From positions 179,059,191 to 179,123,190 of the forward strand of contig NC_056732.1 in assembly GCF_019279795.1 (NCBI RefSeq): a DNA stretch of 64,000 nt. Direction: 5' to 3'. Positions within the stretch are counted from its first letter, which is position 1; the number at the start of each line of letters is the position of its first letter. Source of the DNA: Protopterus annectens. Taxonomy: Eukaryota > Chordata > Ceratodontiformes > Protopteridae. This document shows, piece by piece, positions 9,216 to 16,969 of this stretch. Made by a program: the position numbers and the translations under genes. The notes below the pieces were generated by a model, which searched no databases, had not been told where the DNA came from, and saw only the letters and a list, made by a program, of their open reading frames with translations.

Positions 9216-11055
9216 CTGGATCCAATGTATGAGTCCTGACTATCGTCGGAAGAGGAGGAGCCAAGCCGTCAATTTTAAGGTGTGTAGGGACTGGTGGAAT
9301 AGTCCCGACTGATGAACCAGTAGGTCTGGAATCTGATCCAGGAACCATGGACCCTCCAGAGCATGTTTCCGAAGATAGGGGAACCACACTTGACGAGGCC
9401 AGTAAGGAGCAATTAAGATCATTTTGCTCCCCAAGAGAGATGCCTTTTGAATTACCCTGGGAAGGAGAGGAACTGGAGGGAAGGCATAAAGCAAGCCGGT
9501 GGGCCAAGGATGGACTAATGCGTCCACGGGGCTCTTCCCCGGAGCCGGGGTTAGGGAGAAGAATTCTTTGCACTTTGCATTCAGAGGAGTCGCGAAGAGA
9601 TCGCAACACGGAACTCCCCATTTGCTGAAAATCTGACTTGCAACTGTCATATTCAGTGACCATTCGTGAGGAGAGAGGATGGTTCTGCTCAATCTGTCGG
9701 CTATCACATTGGACTTGCCCGGTATGTGAGTAGCCACTAGGAAGCGTTTGGTCGAGACTGCCCATTCCCAAACTCTCATGGCTTCTCTGCAAAGAGGATA
9801 GGATCTGGTCCCTCCCTGTTTGTTCAGGTACCAGACAAATGACATGTTGTCTGAGTGAACAGCAATTACGCCCTGAGGAAGATAATTGTGAAGGGCTAGA
9901 AGGGACAGAAGTACTGCCCTCATTTCCAAGATGTTGATATGAAGTAAGGTCTCTTCTAAGTGCCATTTGCCTTGGACTGACCTGCCCAGGGAATGCCCCC
10001 CCCCCGTCTGGGAGGCGTCCGTGGTCAAAGTGGCCGCCGGAGGAGGTAGAACAAAGGGTCGTCCCTGATCCAAGTTGGAGGGCACTAGCCACCAGCGAAG
10101 GTCCCGTTTGCAAGATTCCATGATCCATATGAGGTGACTGAGAGGGAGTTCCTGAAAGGACCACTGAGCTGAAAGAAGCCACTGAAGAATTCTCATGTGC
10201 AACCTTGCCAGGGGAACTAGAAGGACCGTAGCGGACATGGATCCCAATAGCTGTAGGACCATTCTGGCTGGGGCTTTGGATCTGGGAAGTAAGGCTCGAA
10301 CTTGAGCCTGTATAGTTTGTATCCTGTCTGTAGGTAGATAGACCCGCATTCGGTTTGAGTCTATCTCTACCCCTATGAATCTTATGCGTTGAGATGGCAG
10401 CAACACAGACTTTGGCCAATTGAAGGCGATTCCAAGGGAATTGCCCAGTGATATAGTGGCTTGTAGGCTCCGTAATAGTAGATGCTTGGAGGTGGCAGTT
10501 AGGAGCCAGTCGTCTAGATACGGAAACACCTGGAATCCTAGACTTCTCAGGTGAGCAGTCACAACCGCCAAACATTTGGTGAACACCCTGGGGGCTATGG
10601 TGAGACCAAAGGGCAGCGCATGGAATTGAAAATGACTGCCTCCTAGGCTGAAGCGCAGATGTCTCCTGGATGCTTGATGTACCATGATATGGTAGTAAGT
10701 GTCCTTGAGATCTATGGAGCACATCCAAACACCCTTCACCAGCAATGGGAGAATGGTTTGTAGGGTGACCATTCGGAACTTGGACTTTCTGACTGAATGG
10801 TTTAGGATGCTGAGGTCCAAAATGGGCCTCAAGTCCCCGGTCTTTTTTGGCACCAAAAAGAATCTTGAGTAAGTCCCTAATCCGATCTGGTCTGCGGGGA
10901 CCGGTTGGATGACTCCTTTTTGCAGCAGCTTTGAAACTTCTGAGGCTGCGGTATCCCGTTGACTGGGTGGCGGGTCCGGGATTTTTTTGGACTGAAGGAG
11001 GGGGGGGTGAGAGAATGGGATGGAGTAACCTCCGGCGATAATCCGAAGCACCCAT
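9157..11055 (-). other. 632-codon frame overlapping DIRS copy 2 RT/RNase H
   Basis: Open from ATG 11055 to a stop at 9157, in the -1 frame relative to the RT, and covering the whole RT, RNase H and methyltransferase-like region. The text aligns with the alternative frame in copy 3 along most of its length (VSDY/ASDY start, IAGEGCLDVLHRSQGHLL, ALWSHHSPQGVHQ, THTLDPDVVHILSS). The product is Ser/Pro/His/Gln/Arg-rich with no recognised domain. In Dictyostelium DIRS-1 the recombinase ORF overlaps the RT ORF in another frame, so this is best read as the N-terminal extension of the recombinase ORF, separated from it here by a single-base change in an A run. Translation is not shown. Confidence 0.6.
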
Positions 11056-11555
11056 CGGTCCTGAGTGATACCTTCCCAGGCCTTTAGGTGCTTCGAGACC
11101 CCGACTGGCTCCGGAGCAGCACAGCCGGGCAATCCCTCAGGGACTATGAAAGGCTGAAGAGCCATGAAAAGACTCGCGGTCTCCAGTGTTGCGAGGGCCT
11201 CTGCCGCCTCTGGGATGGCGTCTTCCGGATGAATTTCCCCCTCCTCTGCCTCTGGAAGGGGAACCCTCCTGCTGAGAGGGTAAGGCTTCTGAGATCTACG
11301 GAACCACATTTCCTCCTCTTTAGCCTTGGGATAAGGCCAAAGGGAGTGGAAAATCGTGCCTACGGCAGTCAGCGTCTTACCCTCCTGTTCACAGCGGGTT
11401 AGTGTGTCCTTTACCTTGGGTCCAAACAGGGAGGACCCATCAAAGGGGGCGTCGGCAAATGAAGACTTAAAGGCCTCCGCGAAATGACACAGACGGAGCC
11501 AGGCTTGTCTCCATAGAGCAATGCCTGTACTGCCGCTTACTCGCCTTCGCCGCAT
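9240..11555 (-). CDS. DIRS copy 2 RT, RNase H and methyltransferase-like polyprotein
   Basis: An intact 771-residue frame and the best-preserved protein in the window. RT spans roughly residues 200-400, with motif A D282 (CSIDLKDTYYHI) and motif C YLDD at 346-349. RNase H spans about 505-625, with D513 (TTDAS), E544 (NILEMRAV), D569 (HSDNMS) and D620 (SNVIADRLSR). Residues 650-725 (CDLFATPLNAKC, WPTGLLYAFPP, ILIAPYWPRQVWFP) resemble the Dam-like methyltransferase domain described in DIRS elements. Residues 1-88 (LCHFAEAFKSSF, SSLFGPKVKDTLTRCEQ) correspond to gag in copy 3, so an indel has fused the gag tail to RT here. The RNase H block has lost a Trp-Gly pair around a G-run, leaving it in frame. 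Confidence 0.9.
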   Translation of the reverse strand: MRRRRVSGSTGIALWRQAWLRLCHFAEAFKSSFADAPFDGSSLFGPKVKDTLTRCEQEGKTLTAVGTIFHSLWPYPKAKEEEMWFRRSQKPYPLSRRVPLPEAEEGEIHPEDAIPEAAEALATLETASLFMALQPFIVPEGLPGCAAPEPVGVSKHLKAWEGITQDRWVLRIIAGGYSIPFSHPPLLQSKKIPDPPPSQRDTAASEVSKLLQKGVIQPVPADQIGLGTYSRFFLVPKKTGDLRPILDLSILNHSVRKSKFRMVTLQTILPLLVKGVWMCSIDLKDTYYHIMVHQASRRHLRFSLGGSHFQFHALPFGLTIAPRVFTKCLAVVTAHLRSLGFQVFPYLDDWLLTATSKHLLLRSLQATISLGNSLGIAFNWPKSVLLPSQRIRFIGVEIDSNRMRVYLPTDRIQTIQAQVRALLPRSKAPARMVLQLLGSMSATVLLVPLARLHMRILQWLLSAQWSFQELPLSHLIWIMESCKRDLRWWLVPSNLDQGRPFVLPPPAATLTTDASQTGGGHSLGRSVQGKWHLEETLLHINILEMRAVLLSLLALHNYLPQGVIAVHSDNMSFVWYLNKQGGTRSYPLCREAMRVWEWAVSTKRFLVATHIPGKSNVIADRLSRTILSPHEWSLNMTVASQIFSKWGVPCCDLFATPLNAKCKEFFSLTPAPGKSPVDALVHPWPTGLLYAFPPVPLLPRVIQKASLLGSKMILIAPYWPRQVWFPYLRKHALEGPWFLDQIPDLLVHQSGLFHQSLHTLKLTAWLLLFRR

Positions 11556-13456
11556 AAGAAATGAGCCTCATGGACGAGTTCGAAATGGACGTCATTGTAG
11601 CCAGCTGAGAGCCAACCGTCTGGGCCTGCTCCTCAGGCAGGTTACCCAAGAGGGTATCGGATAGCTCCTTAATCAGATCCCTCTGAAATCTGATAAAGTG
11701 CGTAAGGTAGTTCAAGGACCTCAGTGTAAAGGCCGCTGAACTGAGGGTGCGCTTTCTGTACCGATCCATGCTCCTAGACTTCTTATTAGGAGGATGGACG
11801 GACGTAGAAGCCTCTGCTACATCTTGCTGGGTAGCAGATGCCACCACCAAAGCATCTACAGCCACACCTTTAGTAAGGAACTCTCTGTCAGGGGGCGCCG
11901 AGAGAAATTTGTTCGGACGAGCAGGCACCGGTTCCACAGAGTCTGGGTGTTCCCACGCCCTTCGACAGATCAAATCCAAGAGCTCGTCGAAGGGCGGAGA
12001 CACCCAGGAGGCGGAGGGCTGAGCCCCGAAGGCCTTCAGGAACACCGACTCATCAGCAGAGGGGGGTTTGGACTGCCAGCCACCTCGTTGTTTTAGGGCT
12101 TCCAGGATGTCTGCAAAGGAGACATCATCCGAGGACGACTTAGGGGACCCCTCTGCATCATCGAGATCAGTGTCGGATGTCAGAGACTCATCAGGGGAGT
12201 CAACGTGCTTCCTCTTGCACGATCTCTTCCTGGGGGTTCTTCGAAGAGGCTTCAGAAGGACCTCCAGGAGGGGGAGAAACCCCAGCGGGGGTAACCTGAG
12301 GCCCGGGGGCTCCGCTGTCTAAGGACAGGGGGACTGCCAACGACCCAGTTTCCATGTGCAGGGAAGGAGCTGGGGAAACCGTGGAGGTAGCCAAGGAAGA
12401 TTTGGCTAATGCACTCCTCATAGCCCTGAAGGCAGGACCACCAGAATCCTGGGAGGGTCCCACCTCCGTGGCCACGACAGTGGACAGCACTCCCGCCGCC
12501 GACGCACCAAGAGGGAGACTTGGGACCGAAAGCATCAATCCCGAAGTCTCCCCCCCAGGGCCGAAGGAAGAAGTCCGTGTACTGAACTCCGATCCGAGAG
12601 CCGGAGTTGGAGCAAGGGTCAGGCCCGACCCTAACACCTCCACAGGTTCCACCAGCACCGGCTCCAACGGTGCCGAAGCTGTTGGAGGAGGAATCACAGT
12701 AGGGGAGTGGACCATCGGCTCCGAAGCCAAATGGGCTGGAGCCGAAACCAGCTTTTGGAACACCGGAGACTGGAAGAGTCGAAGGAGCACCCTGTCGATG
12801 TCCGAATCAGACATCTTGGATGATCTGGAGGATACCGATCGGGCCCAAACCAATTTCTCCATCGGCTCCGAAGGGCTCGGGGACCGGCTCCGAATAGACT
12901 CAACAACTATCGGCTCCGAAGAAGGTTTCAAGGAAATTTCCCTTGGTGCCGATAAGGACTTCGGCTCCGAGGGGGAAGAGTCTGAGCCGGTAACCCTTAT
13001 CGGCTCCAATATCAGTGGAGCCGATGAGGGTGACCCGCCTCTCGATGCTCCAGACCTCGGCTCAGAAACCAGAGGGGTCGAGGCTGGAGGCATCGAGGCA
13101 GACCGTTCCGACCTCGGCTCCGAAGTCCTTGGAGCCGATGGAGAAGTCTGCTTAAATTTTTTTGCGATCGGTTCCGAATGACTGGTCGAGGCCGACGCTA
13201 TCTTCTTCTTTTTAGAAGGAGACAGAGAGGAAGATAAAGCCTCCTCGAAGGAAGGCTTGATTAATCCCTTGAGGATTAATTTGTTCTTCCTCTCCTGGAG
13301 GACTCTAGAAGAGAACGCGTGGCACACACTACACGACTCTTGTAGGTGCTTAGCACCTAAGCAATAGACGCACGAGGAGTGGTCGTCCGTTATGGACATT
13401 TTAAAACCACACCTCGTGCATTTCTTAAACCCGGAGGGTTTGTGTTCTTTAGACAT
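11467..13456 (-). pseudogene. DIRS copy 2 gag-like ORF1, frameshifted
   Basis: Gag-like protein. The start is placed at ATG 13456 (MSKEHKPSGFKKC), matching the other copies, rather than further upstream. The N-terminus has C-X2-C-X8-H-X2-C-X2-C then H-X5-C-X2-CH, probably zinc-binding, and LQERKNKLILKGLIKP. Next is a long Ser/Glu/Pro-rich region with repeated SEP and APS units. The first frame closes at 12200; the homologous text resumes in a second frame (12045-11467: LKAFGAQPSASWVSPPFDELLD, NKKSRSMDRYRKR, NSSMRLISYAAKA) and passes in a third frame into the 771-codon ORF. Two indels are therefore needed to explain it. Confidence 0.82.
12700..13160. repeat. Degenerate GGAGCCGA/TCGGCTCC repeats inside DIRS gag
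   Basis: About ten occurrences of TCGGCTCC or GGAGCCGA, often extended to ATCGGCTCCGAA, within 460 bases. They encode the SEP/GAD-type low-complexity repeats of gag. The same octamer pair forms the stem of the hairpin in the terminal repeats. The same clustering occurs in copy 1 (2900-3250) and copy 3 (63060-63640). Confidence 0.85.
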
Positions 13457-13544
13457 CACTGTTTTTTTACCACAGAACCTACTAAGTGACAAACACTAAA
13501 CTTAATCAAAAGGTAAAGTTAACTGAAACAACTTTAACAAATTA

Positions 13545-13546
<2 letters not shown>

Positions 13547-13606
<60 letters not shown>
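13547..13606. repeat. TA microsatellite inside DIRS copy 2
   Basis: About 30 AT units between the gag start and the 5' inverted repeat. Copies 1 and 3 show no such tract at the corresponding place (copy 3 as far as visible), so it expanded in this copy or its close lineage. Confidence 0.97.
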
Positions 13607-13615
<9 letters not shown>

Positions 13616-13931
13616 CACTAAACAGTTAAACAGACAAAAAGATAAAGAGAGTCAAGACCCTCTAACTTAAACGGGTGCTTGACCCAAGAAAGATAAACAA
13701 GAAAAATACACAAGCAGCAAGCAACAGGGGAAGGCCCCTCTAACTAAAACGGGAAACCTTCCCTGACTAAATAAATTCACGAAATTTCAACAGAAATTCA
13801 CCAATCACACTAATCTGACAACAATAGCTGTTAAAACAGCTTTTGGGTTCAAAGTAAAGAAATTTGTGACAGGAAAAAGCCTAAATGAATAGTACTTAGC
13901 CCAGCCAATGTTGAGACCACGTCTAAGCTTG

Positions 13932-14085
13932 TTAGCGGCAAACGAGATCTGGGGGATTACTGGTGGTGCATCCTGGCATAAAGATAGCTCAGCCAATAAG
14001 AGGCCTCGCTCTATAGCATAAGCGTGCCGAGTCGGAGCCGAGGGATCGGCTCCGAGCCCATCAGTATAGAATGTAGGCGAGATAG
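13932..14085. repeat. 5' inverted terminal repeat, DIRS copy 2
   Basis: Reverse complement of 7807-7955 with few differences. It contains the 8-bp stem with a GGGA-type loop at 14034-14053. The last bases (to 14099) end in CATAACATC and match the right half of the internal complementary region. Confidence 0.92.
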
Positions 14086-14099
14086 GATCACATAACATC

Positions 14100-14913
14100 A
14101 GAAATTTCCTCCACAGGTCCGCCAGGTAAGAAAAGTATAAATGAGCTGTAAGAAGGCTGTAATTATATACTATGTACAAACATATCCCTGCCCAACTCAA
14201 GGCCATAGGTCGATGTAAAGTGACTTAATACCTGGAGAGTAATGATTAGAGCAATGATCATTAAAGTTGTAAGCAACTGAAGCCTATACAATTGTTAATG
14301 GACATCTCTCTCCCCCACCTTATCTGCACCAACAATCTAAACACATAAATCAACGGGTATGTTTTTCACCAAACATACTGTTGGGACATGTGTCCTATTG
14401 TTCTTCAAATATTTAAAATGTTTGATTATTAATGTTCCCTGTTCAAATACTATCATTGATGGCCTGTTGCTATCAATGTAACCTGCATGCCGTTATAATG
14501 CCCTCTGTGGTTCCATATATGCATGTGTTCTGTTTGCTATACAACTGTTTCAAATCTGTTGTTTTGGGTTAATGGGAACACCTATGCATGCTGTTATAAC
14601 TAATCCTGGAATGTGTTGTTCATGACTAACCAACACATGTTGCAAAACCTCAACAACATAGCATATCTGAAAAGGCTAATCCCAGCGGATCTGCCTGTCC
14701 CGCCTCAACTGGTCATGGCACCGGGGAGCCCAGCAAGTCTGGGACCCAACCCAGGACCTCGTCTGCTGGTCCTGCACCATCTTTGGGTGGAACTGCCTCA
14801 GGGGATGGGGATGCCCCCCGGGAGTGAGCGTGGACAGGACACCTTCAACCATAGTCAGGTCTGGGGACTGGTGCGTAGCAAGCTTCAAAAGGAGTTTGCT
14901 TTTGCATCATCTT
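14100..14913. other. Right flank of DIRS copy 2, then no recognised feature
   Basis: 14100-14190 continues the target repeat seen intact at 7375-7470 (AGAAATTTCC, CCAGGTAAGAAAAG, AAGAAGGCTGTAATTATA). From there to 14913 I see no gene. An open stretch around 14613-14915 encodes a Pro/Gly-rich sequence without recognisable motifs and directly precedes the CR1 5' repeats, so it could be CR1 leader or unrelated DNA. Confidence 0.5.
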
Positions 14914-15660
14914 AAAAGTACTCAATTGTATTTATTACTGCTTGGTGTAACTCATTCTAAGCCTTTTAGTTTAAGCACTTGGGCTTCAGACCAGTTGTTT
15001 TACATTAAGAGGGTTCGTGGTCTGCACTCTTGTGGGAAGAGAGGCTGGACTCCTCCCTTCCGAGCTGGGAATTTCTGGTTAAAGGCTTATAGTGCCTGCA
15101 TATTTGAACTGCTTCTTACTGAAATTGGTACATCTTGTTTGCTGTAGCATAGACTAGATTCAGGCCTGCTGAATCTAGCTTTGTTAGTATAACTTGAGCA
15201 CTAATCCAGGCATTCTTTAAAGTATTCAGTTGCATTTATTACTGCTTGGTAGTAACTTGATTATAGTGTAGCTATCATTTTAAGTCTTTTGGATTAAGCA
15301 CTTGGGCTTCAGACCAGTTGTTTTACATTAGGAAGGTTTGTGGTCTGCACTGTGGTGGCAGGACAGGTAGCTTACATCCTTCTAAGTTGGGAACTGCTGA
15401 CTGAGGGCTCAGTGTCTGTTATTCTAAAAGTGTATTAGTTCTGGTTTAAGCACTTGGGCTTCAGGCAGTTATTTTACATTAAGAGGGTTCGTGGTCTGCA
15501 CTCTTGTGGGAGGAGAGGCTGGACTCTGCCCTTCTGAGCTGGGAATTTCTGGTTAAAGGCTTATAGTGCCTGCATATTTGAACTGCTTCTTACTGAAATT
15601 GGTACACCTTGTTTGCTGTAGCATAGACTAGATCCAGGCCTGCTGAATCTAGCTTTGTTT
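14914..15660 (+). repeat. Three tandem 5' monomers of the CR1 element
   Basis: Monomers start near 14914, 15219 and 15426. Each contains TTTAAGCACTTGGGCTTCAG (GATT in the second), GTTTTACATTA, GTTCGTGGTCTGCACT and GCTGGGAATTTCTG or close variants. Monomers 1 and 3 share the longer end through CATAGACTAGAT and GCCTGCTGAATCTAGC. Monomer 2 is more diverged and ends early. The layout is like tandem promoter monomers of some L1 families; promoter activity is inferred. Confidence 0.8.
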
Positions 15661-16036
15661 GTATGCTTGTTGTTTGTTTGCTTATTTCCCTGAAACGTTA
15701 ATTCCACCTAAAACGCGGCTATTCAGCGCTTCTGTGGATCCCCAGTGATATCTGCATTGCTTACTGTACTTATTTCCTTGTTTCACCTGAAAGAAAGTTA
15801 CTGTTTGTCGTTTTTGCATTTAAGTTACCTGTAACACATTGCATTTAAGTTACCTGGCACTTGCTCACTAAAGCAATTATATAAGTCAGCACTAAAAAAT
15901 TAAAAGCACTACACCCTCACAAACTCCCCTCGAGTACCTTGTTCCCCATTGGCCCTTTTTTTCAATTATAAAGGAATTCCCAATACTATTCTAGCATGTC
16001 CAAAGGTCAGTTGTCAATCTCCTCTCGGTCCAGCTG

Positions 16037-16969
16037 GTGAATCTGGGAATCTTGAGGCAATGTTACAACTGCCTCATGTACACAGACAACCCTCTCCTCC
16101 TCCCAACAAATTCCAACACATGTGAGAGATGCAACCATATAGCCAAACTGGAGGCCAAGCTCTCTCAACTCAGTACTGGCATAACCAGTCAGGAGGAGAA
16201 GGAAACCACACTCACTACAATTCCAGTCTCACATAGACCTACCACGACAGCAAACCAAACACATAAACACACAAAAACATACTCGGAGGCTCTAAATAAA
16301 AATCTGCCTAAGCAGCAGAGACATCCAAAGCAGACACCCAAGCAACCGCTACCCCAAAACAAAACACGTGCAACACATAGCTCACAAAGCCAGTGTGCCG
16401 AACAGTCACAGCCCTTAAGGCTAAACAACACACCTGATACACTTGTAATAGGTGACTCTATCGTCAGGCACACTGGCGTCCCGCTCACCAGGCTGAACAA
16501 GGAGAAGGTCACGGTGAGCTGCCTGTCGGACGCTAGGATCCTCCACATAACACAAGCACTCAGGTCACTCCAAGGCAAGTACAAATATGACTCAGTCATT
16601 GTCCATGCTGGTGTGAATGACCTGAGATGTACCTCCCTGGACTACATGAAAAGAGACATAGAGGAGATCTCGGAGCATGTAGCTCAGGCTGGTATGACCC
16701 TGGCCTTAAGTAGAATCTTACCCTCACCAAGAATGATGCCACAGTATGAAGACAAGATGATCAATTTCAACAATTGGCTTAAGTATTGGTGTCATTCAAA
16801 GGGGATCCAATGCCTGTCAGCCTGGGATGACATGCTCGACAAGCCACGATGCTTCGCTAGGGACAGCTTGCACCTGTCACCCCTGGGCTTTCGGATATTG
16901 GCAAAGGCTCTTGCTACCCCCATAGTGCCTTTTTTAGGCAAGGCTCAAAAGACAAACCCACCTTCATAG
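16037..16969 (+). CDS. CR1 ORF1: zinc-finger and SGNH-esterase protein
   Basis: An open frame of 310 codons. The first in-frame codon is GTG at 16037; an ATG at 15996 lies in another frame, so the true N-terminus was probably lost to an indel. Near the start, CYNC then CERC form a C-X2-C/C-X2-C pair, followed by a short coiled-coil-like stretch (IAKLEAKLSQL) and a basic Gln/Lys/Pro-rich linker. The C-terminal half is an SGNH hydrolase: VIGDSIVRHTG (nucleophile Ser), HAGVNDLR (Asn block) and DSLHLSPLGFRIL (Asp-His pair). CR1 ORF1 proteins are known to carry such an esterase, with a proposed role in RNP handling or membrane passage. All catalytic blocks are present. Confidence 0.85.
   Translation: MNLGILRQCYNCLMYTDNPLLLPTNSNTCERCNHIAKLEAKLSQLSTGITSQEEKETTLTTIPVSHRPTTTANQTHKHTKTYSEALNKNLPKQQRHPKQTPKQPLPQNKTRATHSSQSQCAEQSQPLRLNNTPDTLVIGDSIVRHTGVPLTRLNKEKVTVSCLSDARILHITQALRSLQGKYKYDSVIVHAGVNDLRCTSLDYMKRDIEEISEHVAQAGMTLALSRILPSPRMMPQYEDKMINFNNWLKYWCHSKGIQCLSAWDDMLDKPRCFARDSLHLSPLGFRILAKALATPIVPFLGKAQKTNPPS

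Larger units (their letters stand above)
7764..14099 (-). mobile_element. DIRS retrotransposon copy 2, complete end to end
   Basis: A 6.3-kb element on the minus strand with all DIRS landmarks. It has inverted terminal repeats (7807-7955 and 13932-14085), an internal complementary region (8082-8181), a gag with a double Cys/His motif, an RT/RNase H/methyltransferase-like ORF and a YR domain. The left edge is AAC followed by TTTTCG; the right edge ends AACATC. No target duplication is seen, as expected for recombinase-mediated integration of a circle. Frameshifts in gag and YR make this copy non-autonomous, although the RT ORF is intact. A TA microsatellite sits between gag and the 5' repeat. 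Confidence 0.93.

Noticed and set aside
9347..9628. Plus-strand frame opposite the DIRS RT/methyltransferase region (similarly 61525-61770)
   Set aside because: No motif and lies antisense to well-supported coding sequence.
14613..14915. Protein-coding gene of 100 codons before the CR1 monomers
   Set aside because: Pro/Gly-rich text without motifs and without a matching copy; left unassigned.
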